From assembly GCA_963575745.1 (NCBI GenBank), contig CAUYUJ010019917.1, forward strand, positions 18,501-82,500: a DNA stretch of 64,000 nt, read 5' to 3'. A program made the position numbers and the translations under genes. Positions 21,746 to 31,859 of the stretch are shown here, piece after piece. Position 1 is the stretch's first letter. The number at the start of each line of letters is the position of its first letter. This DNA comes from Prorocentrum cordatum (Eukaryota > Sar > Dinophyceae > Prorocentrales > Prorocentraceae). The notes under the pieces are model-generated. The model searched no databases, was not told the DNA's origin, and saw only the letters and a list, made by a program, of their open reading frames with translations.

Positions 21746-22565
21746 CGCGCGGAGTCACGGCGAAGGGCCTCCTCCGGCCACGGCGAGCTCTGCCACGAAC
21801 AGGCTCCCTCCCCGACTCAGAACCAAGGACGGGCACCAGAGCCCCGCCTCGGCCCCAAACATGGTCCCTACTTCTTCGGCGCGCTGGCTGTACTGTCAGC
21901 TTGTGAGTCGCCCCAAAAACCCGGGCGCGCACTTCAAAAACTGGCTCCTCTGCTCGGGCGAATTGCGGGAGGGGCGCTTGCCAAAGGGGAACGCACGGCG
22001 GCGGCGCTGGTGATTTGCGCCGAGGCCCGGCCGACAGCAGGAGGGCGACAGGCGCGACGCAAGCGGCGCCGCTTCAGCGGAGGTAGATTGATTCGTCAGC
22101 CCCAGGGGGGCATGCTTTGTTAACCGGGGGGGCCCTCCTCCTCTTCCTCCTCCGTTTCCTCCTCCTCCTCCTCCTCCTCCTCCTCCTCCTCCTCCTCCTT
22201 CTGCAGAGGGTGAGACGCACCTCGAGAAGGAGTGCTCTGGAATCCCCTGACGGGGGCCCTCGCAGGGAAGCTGTGCGCTGCCCCGGGCTGGCCCATGGGA
22301 CCTCCCGAGGAGGGCCTGCGGACCCGGAGCATTTGTTTTACGGGGGGGGGGGGGAATCGCGATAACGAAAGGCGCCCAGGGACACACACATAAATACACA
22401 CAGTCCCAGGATTCCCCATATTCTCTCATATTTTTGGGGTTTTCGTCTTCCCCGCACTTTCCTTATGTTCACAAATTTTCCTGGGGATCGACGATTACTT
22501 GTGTCTGTGTGTATGTTCTCCTCCTGAGCAACTTAACGGACGTTCCCAATCGGCGCCAGAGCGAA
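21746..22565. other. No recognised gene; contains (CCT)n at 22136-22203
   Basis: Unique sequence apart from a CCTCCT run of about 65 bp and a G run near 22343. Confidence 0.5.
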
Positions 22566-22800
22566 ACTTGAGCAGGGACCGACCGTCCCGGCATTCCTAT
22601 AGTCCTACCACGAAATGTTCTTAGAACCCAAAAATGTTCTAAGAACAACAATGTTCTTAGAACATAAACCCGAGGTGTTAAAACAAGACAGAATCCGCCA
22701 GGCATGTTCTAAAAACATTTCGCGCAAACCACAACATGTTCTTAGAACTTTGTTCGGTGGGGCTATAGGCGAGCCAGGACGCTTCGCCACTGCTTGAGAA
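22566..22800 (+). repeat. GTTCTTAGAAC palindrome-rich dispersed element, copy 1
   Basis: Begins GAGCAGGGACCGACCGTCCC and ends GACGCTTCGCCACTGCTTGAG, both shared with 36856-37045. The interior carries five ATGTTCTTAGAAC-type palindromes (about 22616, 22635, 22650, 22703 and 22735), with GTTCTAAGAAC as the alternating form. Confidence 0.85.
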
Positions 22801-23690
22801 ACGCGACGCGACCCGCCCCGTCCGCCCCCTCCCTCCCTCCCAATAACACCCGCTACCGCCCGGGAATCAAAGAACGCCCTCCAGGATGTTACGGTCGGTT
22901 CGTGCTGCGTCGGCACGCGCAGAAGATGTTGACACCGCATCGATCCGTTCAACCTTGAATCGATCGCGGCCCCGATCGGTCAAAGCTGAATTCCGTCGGG
23001 TCCCATGGCATCAACGTGTCCCTGGGTGCTCCCGCATCGCAGAATTCGACCTTGAACGTCTTCGCCCGCGTCGCCGGCCCTCTAACGCCACATGAACCTA
23101 CCGCATGAAGCGCTGCGACCTTTTCGTGGGTGTTTCGAAAAAGGGTCTGGGACGAGCTGTGTGCTGCCCCCGGGCAAGCCGGCTTCCTCCGCCCGACGCT
23201 GCCCTTCGGCGAGCGTTGGGGTCGGGGCGGGGGTGTCCGTGCCAGCGCCCTGCCGCCCGCCCCAGTCATTCCCCGTGGCCTGCGGGAGGATGAGGTCGTC
23301 GTTATCGCCGGTCTGCAGCTTGGACTGTGTCTCGCAGGCTCAGAGAGAGAAGGGGGAAGAGAGAGAGAGAGAGAGAAAGAGCAGCGTGCATGCCAGATGC
23401 TTTCGCTGCTGCTGCGGATGCTACGGCATGCCTTCACTGCCGTTTCATATCACTCCCATGACGTCAAAAACTGGTGCTGCAGAGATGACGACGTGATACC
23501 ATCATTGGTGCCGCGCAAAACTATGACTACGATGAACGTTGCCCTTTGCACCAGTATACACTATACACATATCCGCCATCGTGCCCTGAGGCACGAGTTG
23601 AAGTATCCTCAGATGCTTTGCCTAATCCCGTAGGCCTCAGTCCCCAGTCCTAATTTTCTTATAAGAACTCTCAAATCTCCTGGGGCTTCG
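22801..23690. other. No recognised gene
   Basis: Unique sequence with a short (GA)n run at about 23343-23378. Frames of 134-167 residues on the plus strand show no domain. Confidence 0.4.
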
Positions 23691-24360
23691 CGCATGCGTC
23701 CTTGGCCCGTCGCGTCGTCCCGCGTAGCCCCAAGAGGCCCCAAGACGGTCCAAAAGGGGACCGGATCGCCAAACAATCCGTCTAAGACGCCCAAGGTGGC
23801 CTCAAGTCGGCCGAGAAGCGCCCAAGATGTCTCAAGAGGCCCCCAAGAGCCTTCCCAGCAGGGCCCCGAAAGGCCCAAATCATTGATTCCCTGATGGTTG
23901 TGCAATGTGTGTGTTGGGGTTATCCACTTTTCGAGCTTCCGGCGCTCCAAGACGTTCCAAGAGGCCCCCAAGATCGCCGCCCCAAGACGACCCCAGAGCA
24001 TGGCTAAAAGGGCCCCAAAACGTTCCAAGAGGGCTCGAAGACGGCTCAAGAGGCGCCAAAGACGGCGCAACTGGGCCCCAAGACAGCCCCCGGAGGGGCC
24101 CAAGAGGGGAACGCGTACCGAGAAACCAACCCTTCCGCCCCTAGAGGCGCCCAGGAGGCCACAAGAGGCCCCCAAGAGGCACCAAGAGGCCCCAAAAAGG
24201 CCCCCGCGGGGCCTCAAGAGGCCCCCAGAAGGCCCATCAAATATTCAAAGAGGCCCCGCAACAGCCCCCGAGAGGCTGCAAAACTGCCTCCAGGAGACCC
24301 CCGAGAGGCCTCGACGAGATCCCAAAGAACATCCAAGATACCTCAAACCCACAACGCAGG
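23690..24360 (+). repeat. CCAAGAGGC satellite-like tract
   Basis: Dense CCAAGAGGCCCC and CCAAGACGGC units with one conserved spacer block at about 23880-23955 (AAATCATTGATTCCC ... TTTTCGAGCTTCCGGCGCTCC). Forward orientation. Confidence 0.9.
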
Positions 24361-24431
24361 CACAGTGGCTGGATAGGCCGAAGGCCACATGTATGTATGT
24401 TTGCATGGTTTGGTTATACATATATCTGTAT

Positions 24432-24473
24432 ACTAGAACCACGCGCGCGCTTCGCACGCGCTTAGGTTCTAGT
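24432..24473. repeat. CTAGAACC short hairpin, copy 3
   Basis: ACTAGAACC (24432) and GGTTCTAGT (ending 24473) are exact complements; the inner stem is CGCGCGC, TTCG-type loop, CACGCG. It follows ATATCTGTAT. It lies between a forward tract (23.69-24.36 kb) and a reverse tract (24.95-25.98 kb) of the same satellite. Confidence 0.9.
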
Positions 24474-24949
24474 CACACTTGCGCCCACTCTTAACATTGG
24501 CAATGCCGCCACGGCTACGTCTTCTTTTTGCGCCATCACCGCGTTCACGATCACTTCCGATTCCATGTCCATTCTGGGCATGACCACCTTGTCCACGACG
24601 TTTGCACTTTCCGCGACCATTGTAACGGCCATGCGTTCAATCTCCGCCTGTACCACCACCAATACCACGACCATTGCCACTGCCACTGCCGCGACCACCA
24701 CGACCACCATCATCACCACCACGGCCAGTGCCACCGCGTCTACCATCGTAATCATCAGTAGCACCACAATCGGCCCACGAACTGCAGTCATCTCCACCTG
24801 GACCCCATCCGGGGCTGTCCTGGGTAAGGAGAGGAAGGTCGGCACGCCCGCCCCAGGGTCGGGTTGCCACCATCCTTTTTTGGTGGGCCTGGGGCTGGTT
24901 CAGGGGCACCGGTGGCCGAGAACGGCCTCAGGAGCAGCAAAAGTAGCGT
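24474..24949. other. CCACGACCA-rich sequence; no recognised gene
   Basis: Degenerate ACCACC/CCATTGCC triplets at about 24575-24770, then unique sequence. The 337-residue plus frame starting here runs into the following satellite. Confidence 0.5.
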
Positions 24950-25980
24950 CCGGACAGAAGGTTGTGTGGGGCCTCTTTGGGGCCACTCGGGGGTCTATTG
25001 GAAGGTTCTTGGAAGCCTGTAGGGGCCGCTTGGGGGCCCCCTGGGGGCCTCTCCGGGCCGAGGGCCCGCAAAGTCAATCGGATCCCATGTCTTGGGGGCC
25101 TCTTGGGCCGTCTTGGGCGGCTCTTGGGCCGTCTTGGGGCTCGCTTGGGGGCCTCCTGGGCTGTCTTGGGGCTCTCTTGGGCCGTCATGGGGCTCCCTTG
25201 GGGTCCTCTTGGGCTGTCTTGGGGCTCCCTTGGGGGCCTCCAGGGCCGTCTTGGAGCGTCGGAAAACTGGAAAAGCGAAAATGCAAAAAACATAGTAAAA
25301 AAACAAATGAGAATCAACGAGTTTGGCCTCGTGAGGCCATCTCGGAACGCCTCTCGAAGCTCTCTGGGAGGGGGGTTGGAGGCCTCTGGGGCTACTTGGG
25401 GGCCTCCTGGGCGCCTCTTGGGGCTCCTGGGAGCTTCTTGGGGCCGACGGCCCGAAAAGTCCATTCGGATCTCCCCGTCTTGGGGGCCTTTTGCGCCGTC
25501 TTGGGCGGCTCTTGGGCAGTCTTGGGGCCCGCGGGGGGGCCTCCTGCGCCGTCTAGAGGCTCTCTTGGGCCGTCATGAGGCTCCATTGGGGTCTTCTTGG
25601 GCCGTCTTGGGGCTCCCGTGGGACCCTCCAGGGCCGTCTTGGAGCGTCAGAAAGCTGGAAAAGCGAGAAAGCAAAAAACATAGACAAAAAACCAATGAGA
25701 ATCAACGATTTTGGCCTCGTGAGGCCATCTTGGAACGCCTCTCGGAGCGTTGGGGCCGTTTCAAAGTCTATAGAACGGTCTGTTTGCCGTCTGGGGCCCA
25801 TCTTTGGCCACGTTGGGGCCATCTAAACTTTTCTGGGGAGGCTTTTGGAGGCTCCCCGGGGACTTCTGGGAGCGTCCTGGGCCTTTCTGGGGCGGTCTGG
25901 CGCCTCCAGTCGTCCCGGGAGCGCCCCAAGAGTCCCGGAACCCCCATGCGCACCCGAGGTCGCGGTCCCGGGCGCCCCGG
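24950..25980 (-). repeat. CCAAGAGGC satellite-like tract, reverse orientation
   Basis: GGCCTCTTGGGC and GCCGTCTTGGGGC units. Two conserved spacer blocks, about 25250-25345 and 25645-25735, both read AAACTGGAAAAGCGA-like, then AAAAAACATAG, AATGAGAATCAACGA and GGCCTCGTGAGGCCATCT. They lie 395 bp apart. A 436-residue plus frame (24962-26272) crosses both but has only repeat-derived Gly/Leu/Trp/Ser content. Confidence 0.9.
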
Positions 25981-25991
25981 TCTCGTGAACG

Positions 25992-25995
<4 letters not shown>

Positions 25996-26028
<33 letters not shown>

Positions 26029-26159
26029 ACCTACCTACCTACCTACCTACCTACCTACCTACCTACCTACCTACCTACCTACCTACCTACCTACCTACCT
26101 ACCTACCTACCTACCTACCTACCTACCTACATACATACATACATACATACATACATACA

Positions 26160-26190
<31 letters not shown>

Positions 26191-26250
26191 GTGTGTGTGC
26201 ATGCATGCATGCATGTATGTATGTATGCATGCAGGTTTGTATGCGTGTAT
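25996..26250. repeat. (TA)n - (ACCT)n - (ACAT)n - (ATGC/ATGT)n compound microsatellite
   Basis: (TA)n to about 26025, pure (CCTA)n at about 26026-26128, pure (ACAT)n at about 26129-26188, then GTGTGTGC, ATGCATGC and ATGT units. Confidence 0.97.
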
Positions 26251-26329
26251 GTCAGTATGCACGTATATATAATTGTGCAAATGTAGATACCAATACAAAT
26301 AACCTCATGCCCGTGAGAATAAACACTAG

Positions 26330-27144
26330 GGGATAATAAAGTTCGGGGTTCAGGGAGAGATAATAAAAGTAGCCCAGCAGACCTCAGCATAATCTCGAAG
26401 TAAGAGATGATCAAGGGGAGACCAAGCCGAGCACGTTTTGAGACATCCTTGGCGTTTAGTTTTCATAGAAATATCCTCAACAATGGCTTATCTCTCATGA
26501 AAATTGTTTTTTGTAAGTGCTCGTGTAGGGTAGCTCATGTGCCTCAATTTCCATGGATAATCAACCCCAGAGATAAAAAAGTTCAGGCGAGCGTGGGGAC
26601 AGAGAGAAATATAAAAGAAGAAGAATACAGTAGAAGAATAATAAGAAAGAAGAAGAAGAGGAGAATAAGAAGAGGACGAAGAAAGGAAAAATCCAAAGTT
26701 CCAAATCTATCAATTTTAATTTACAAACGCTTTATGAAAATTGATGTTTTAAAGTGCTCGTGTAGGGTAGCTCATGTGCTTCATTTTCCATGGATAATCA
26801 ACCCCAGGGATAAAAAAGTTCAGGCGAGCGTGAGGACAGATAGAAATATAAAAGAAGAAGAGGAAAGTAGAATAATAATAAGAACATTGCTCGTTTCGTT
26901 TGAGTCTGCCTCCCAAAATTATTGGTTTCGCTTGACACATCCTGAAAAAGTGTGATCGCTTCGCTTGATGTTGCTATATCAACATCGCTTGATGTTGCTA
27001 TCTCAACATAGCGTTTCGAGGTGATAATGAAGTTCGGCCTCAGCGCTCGCCGCCCAATTTGAATTTGTATAGGGCGACGATAATCAACTCTAAACACTGA
27101 AGGGGGGGGTCCCTTTATTATCATCGGCATGCGGTTATACATCC
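26330..27144 (+). repeat. AT-rich island with 237-bp tandem duplication
   Basis: Clearly more AT-rich than its surroundings. A block including CTCGTGTAGGGTAGCTCATG, CCATGGATAATCAACCCC and AAAAAAGTTCAGGCGAGCGT occurs at about 26500-26645 and again at about 26740-26882, offset by 237 bp. A weaker third form (AAAGTTCGGGGTTCAGG) starts near 26338. Two small tandem hairpins GATGTTG/CAACATC lie at 26967-27009. No gene recognised; the three purine GAAGAA stretches are not coding evidence. Confidence 0.85.
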
Positions 27145-27147
27145 ATT

Positions 27148-27190
<43 letters not shown>
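27145..27190. repeat. (TA)n microsatellite
   Basis: Pure TA dinucleotides following ATACATACA. Confidence 0.97.
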
Positions 27191-27191
<1 letters not shown>

Positions 27192-27289
27192 CGGGGGACC
27201 AAGTCCAGGGGCCGGGGGCCGGCGCCTCGACCACACATGTGGGGCCCGGGCGTCATTTTCCCTTCGCATTTATAAGGTTTCGGCGACCC

Positions 27290-28620
27290 GGGGCCAACAG
27301 GGCCCCAAGAGGCTGCAAGGAGCCCCAGGAGGCCGCAGCGACGGCTCCAGACGCCTTTCAAGACGACTCGCATGACCCATGACGCCAAGAAGGCCCCCGA
27401 AGTCCCCGAAGACGCCCCAAGAGGCACCCCGAGAGAGCCCCAATAAGCAAAATTCGTTGATTTCCTATGGGAAAACTGATATGTTTGGCGTGTTCGCCTT
27501 TTGGGCTTCCACTGCGTCCAAGACGGCCCAAGAGGCCCCCAAGACTGGCCCACAAGCTCCCAAGAGGGCTCCAAGACGACCCCCGGAGGGTCCCAAGACG
27601 GCCCGAGAAGCCCCCAAGAAGTCCCTAAGAGAGCCCCAGGACGAGCCCCAGAGGGGTCCCAGAGGTGCACAACCACATTCAAATTCCGAGCTTTCGCCCC
27701 CAGAGGCTCCCAGGAATCCCCAAGAGGTCCCCTCCCTCTCCCCAAGAGGCCCCCCAGAGGCCCCAAGAGGCCCCCAGGAGACCCCCAGGAGGCTCCCAAG
27801 AGGCACCCCAATAGAGCCCCAAATAAGCAAACACTGCAAATTCCTCTGGGAAAACTTATATGTTTGGCGTGTTCGCCTCTTGGGCTTCCACTGCGTCCAA
27901 GACGACCCAAGAGGCCCCCAAGACGGTCGAGGAGGCCCCAAAGAGGGCTCCAAGACGGCCCACGAGGGGGCCAAGACGGCCCACGAGACGCCTAAACCGC
28001 GCAAGAACGCCCCCCAGGAGCCCAAGACGCCTTTCCGGGGAGTCTCCACAGCGCCCCAGGAGGGCCCAAGACGCCTCCAAGGAGCCCCCAGAATGCGAAA
28101 GGATTGTCTAAAACGCTCCCAAGCAGCCCAAGTCAGCCTTCCTACGGCACTCGAGACTCCCAGGTGGCCTCCAAGAGACCCCAAGAGAGGTCCGAGAGGC
28201 GTCCCGGGACGGCCCGAAGAGGCCCAAATCGTAGATGTTCATTAGTTTTTTTCCATGTTTTGGCTTCTTGCGTTTTCGAGCTTCCGATGATCCAAGAGCG
28301 CCAAAGAAGCTCCCAAGACCGCCCCAAGACCACCCAAGAGACCCTCAGGACGGCCCCAAAACGAGCCGAGAAGGCTCCAAGACTGCCGAAGAGGCGCCCA
28401 GGACAGCCCCAGACCACCCCAGAACAGACCCACAATGGGCCCAAGAGCGGGAGCAATAAGCTTCCGGAGACCTCCGAGAGGCCTCCGGGACCCACCAGAG
28501 GCCCCCAACACACACCCGACCCCTGAGAGGCCCAAAAAATCCCGACGAGGCTCCAAGAACAGCCCAAGAGAGCTGCGAGAGCCGCCCCGAGAGAGCTCAA
28601 AGAGGGTAAAATCGTTGATT
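27290..28620 (+). repeat. CCAAGAGGC satellite-like array with ~390-bp monomers
   Basis: Dense CCAAGACGGC/CCAAGAGGCCC units punctuated by four conserved spacer blocks at about 27450, 27830, 28225 and 28610, so spaced 380, 395 and 385 bp. The first two are nearly identical (TATGTTTGGCGTGTTCGCC, TTGGGCTTCCACTGCGTCC). The 239-288-residue frames on both strands are composition-driven. Confidence 0.9.
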
Positions 28621-28689
28621 CCCCATGGTGTTTCTAATGTTTTTCGCCTTCTCACAACCCTCGAAGATCGAGGATTTGGGTGAAAAAAT

Positions 28690-29730
28690 TCCCCGAATTC
28701 CCCTGGGGCCACGAAGCTCTGTACTGGGTGGGCAAAAATGCAAAATTAAGCGTGTGGGACGCATGTAGGCGGTCCCACTGGGGGCTTCTGTGGAGCTCCA
28801 TATTGGGGCCACGAAACGCTGTACTGGGTGGGTGAAAATGTCAAACTGCGTGTGCGGGACGCATGCGGGCGGTCCCACTGGGGGTTTCGGCGGAGCTCCG
28901 TGTGGGGCCACGAAGCGCTGTACTGGGTGAGTAAAAATGCCAAATTCGGTGTGCGGGGCACAGGCGGACGGTCCCACTGGCCACGAAACGCTGTACTGGG
29001 TGCGGCGGACGCATGTGGTACACCCGACTGGGCCTTTCGGTGGAGCTCCCGATGAAACGACGAAGCACTGTATTGGGTGTGGCGGACGCATGTGGCCACC
29101 CCCACTGAGGCATTGGGTGCAGCTCCCTACGGGGCCACGAAACGCTGTACTGGGGGTGGCGGACGCATGTGGCCACCCCCACTGAGGCATTGGGTGCAGC
29201 TCCCTACGGGGCCACGAAACGCCGTACTGGGCGTGGCGAGCGCATGTGGCCACTCCTACTGGGGCCTCCAATGGAGCTCCCTATGGGACTACGAGCCGCT
29301 GTACTGGGTGTGGCGGACGCATGTGGCCACCCCCACTGGGGAATTGGGTGCAGCTCCCTACGGGGCCACGAAACGCTGCACTGGGGGTGGCGAACGCATG
29401 TGGCCATCCCCACTGGGGCCTTACGTGGAGCTGTCTATGGGGCCACGAATCGCTCTACTGGGTGTGGCGGACGCATGTGGCCACCCCCACTAGGGCCTTC
29501 GGTGGAGCTCCCGATGGGGACACGAAATGCCGTACTGGGTGTGGCGGACGCATGTGGTACACCCCAATGGGCGCTTAGGTGCAGCTCCATATGGGGCCAC
29601 GAGACGCTGTACTGGGTGTGGCGGACGCATGTGGTACACCCCACTGGGCCCGTCGGTGGAGCTCCATATGGGACTACGAAGCGCCGTACTGGGTGTGGCG
29701 GACGCATGTGGCCACCCCCACTGTGGGGTG
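28690..29730 (+). repeat. 77-bp tandem array, 13 copies
   Basis: Unit contains GGGGCCACGAAACGCTG, TACTGGGTGTGGCGG, ACGCATGTGGCCACCCCCAC and GTGGAGCTCC. Measured at the GTACTGGG landmark, successive offsets are 100, 99, 73 and then 77 nine times. The first units carry an extra AAAATGCCAAATT-like insert that later units lack. 77 is not a multiple of three, so the many repetitive frames are not coding. Confidence 0.95.
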
Positions 29731-31261
29731 CACGGGAGGAGGAGACGCGGGGACCGTTTCTTCAAAACGAAGACCCAACACCATAGGATGGTTGGAAAAA
29801 AAACGTCTGGGGACCACGCTCCACGCAGGGATCAAATAGTTTAAAAGAACCTGGAACAAAACAAATAAACGAATCACTCCTGTGAGGCCCCCAAGAATAC
29901 TACAATTTAGGTGTTCGGCATTACCGCCACCTCCCAATCAAATCTTCACCATGCAACGCATGTTGGGAACCTTACACTTATCAGCGGTAAGAAAACAACA
30001 TTGAACAGAAAGCACGGATAAAAAACCACACACTCAAGTTAAACTACGACAAACGAAAGCAATCCACATTCATCGTAAAGAAAGACATGAAAAACATGCA
30101 CATTGAAACAATGCGAATCGAAAACAATAGTCAGAAACCTCATACACTTAAAACCAATGTCAAAATCGGCGATGGAAATCAACAAGAAAACGTCTTCGGA
30201 CCAGGATCCCTGCGAGGGTCCTGAAGACGTTTTAACACATGAAAAAACAACCTGTGGTGCGCGTGAGTCGCGCGACTCGCAGGACAGCGATAAAGAGGAC
30301 GAGAAGTGAGGCCCCCGGCTCAAAGAAACTCGGGAGCGGCAGCGCGGGCAGGAAGAAGGCGGAAGGGGGGGGAAGCCAGCGCGGCAGCAGCAGGGAGACG
30401 GAAAAAAGGGGGAGGAGGACGACGACGAAAGAGGCGGGATGATAAATGGTGGATACGCGTTGTTCCACTGGCGCGATGGACAAGCAGCGATGCCCGCGCC
30501 ATGTCGCGTTGGCGCTTCAGAAGGACAACGGTTAGTAGCTAGTGCAAGAATCGAACGAAGCCTAGCTCGCCCGTCAGCGTCTCGGCCTCATTCCCGTAAA
30601 CTGCAGTGCGGGAGCTAAACGCCCGCGAAACAACCAAGCGAAGAGAATGTGACCGGCACATGTTTGAAACAAGTACAGCTAAGATTGTGAACCTGAGGCC
30701 TCGATGGACACTCTTCCAGAAGCCAAAGTCCTGGGTGGCTCAAAGATGGCTTTGACGTGCGAAGGACGACCGCAGCGCAGAATCAAAGTAGCATCTGCGG
30801 GCCCGCAAGGCGACCGCCTCGCTTGACGGAGGTCAGCGACATGTAAAGGCGGGTCCGAAGGATGGCCGCTGCGCAGAGTCGGGATAGCATCGGCGGGCCC
30901 GAAGGGCGACCGCGTGAAGAGACATGTGGCCAGCACGAGTGCATCTCTCAAACATGTCATCAATTTCGCACATCGCAGCCCACCAGGGATGGCGAGGTCC
31001 CGCGAGGTCCCGTTCTGATCTGCGCAGCACCACACTTAGCTGCCCCCCCTCCAGATCGCGAAAGTAGCGGCAACTTCGCAGTTCGCAACATCCGAGAGAT
31101 GACGAGGTCCAGCTCTGATCTGCGAAGCACCACACTAAGCTCGCCCCCCCCAGTACACATCGTATGTCGCATCAGAACAGTCATTCGTCCTTTGACCGAG
31201 TTTTCAATGACCATGGGTACTGGCTACTGCAAATATAATCGAGCGTGAAAGTTCAGAACGC
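29731..31261. other. No recognised gene; hairpin at 30187-30233
   Basis: Largely unique. AAAACGTCTTC (30187) pairs with GAAGACGTTTT (ending 30233), extended by GGACC/GGTCC inside. GAGTCGCGCGACTC near 30263 is a perfect palindrome. A word pair, GCATCGGCGGGCCCGAAGGG (30890) and a GCATCTGCGGGCCCGCAAGG relative (30791), is a direct repeat about 100 bp apart, as are CTGATCTGCGCAGCACCAC and CTGATCTGCGAAGCACCAC (about 31016 and 31114). No frame is recognised. Confidence 0.45.
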
Positions 31262-31650
31262 GCGAAGGGTACCACACACACGCACACACATGTATGCACA
31301 TGTAAACGAGCCTACATACACACACATACATACATACATGCATATATATATATATATCGTGATATATATATAGAGAGAGATACATGTATACACATACATA
31401 CATACATACATACATACATGCATGCATGCATGCATACATATATGCATGCATACATACATACATACATACATACATACATACATACATACATACACATGCA
31501 TACCTCCATATCTACATACCTACATACAGACGTACATATATACATACATACATACATACATACATACATACATACATACAAACATACATACATATATACA
31601 TATATACATTCGTACGTACATACACTACAGACAGACACCATAAGCATATA
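31262..31650. repeat. (ACAT)n compound microsatellite
   Basis: Pure ATAC tetranucleotide stretches (about 31393-31420, 31450-31492 and 31537-31580) mixed with CATG and TATA runs. Confidence 0.95.
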
Positions 31651-31682
31651 CAAGTGTATGTGTATATATATATATATGTACG

Positions 31683-31727
31683 GACTAGAAACAGTCGCGC
31701 GCGCTCCGCGCGCGCTTTGTTTCTAGG
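31683..31727. repeat. CTAGAAAC short hairpin, copy 4
   Basis: ACTAGAAAC (31683) and GTTTCTAG (31719) are complements; the inner stem is GCGCGCGC, TCC-type loop, GCGCGCGC. It differs from copies 1-3 by CTAGAAAC for CTAGAACC, and the right arm has the matching change. It follows TATATATATGTA. Confidence 0.9.
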
Positions 31728-31859
31728 TCGCTCGAGGGCACTGGGACATGCAAGCTGAAACACGATTGATTCCTCATTATCCTCCTGCTCTGTTCCGAAA
31801 GTGCGCAAATCATTGAATGCGTGTGTGTTTGTTTCCACGCGTTCGGCCGCTCCCCAGCC

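Noticed and set aside
24962-26272. 436-residue plus-strand frame
   Set aside because: Gly/Leu/Trp/Ser peptide from the reverse-oriented CCAAGAGGC satellite, ending in a (CCTA)n and (ACAT)n microsatellite translation.
28690-29730. Regular 77-bp array considered as a CRISPR-like array
   Set aside because: The whole unit is repeated with no unique spacers, no associated genes are present, and the genome is eukaryotic. The same reasoning applies to the 83-bp and 73-bp arrays.
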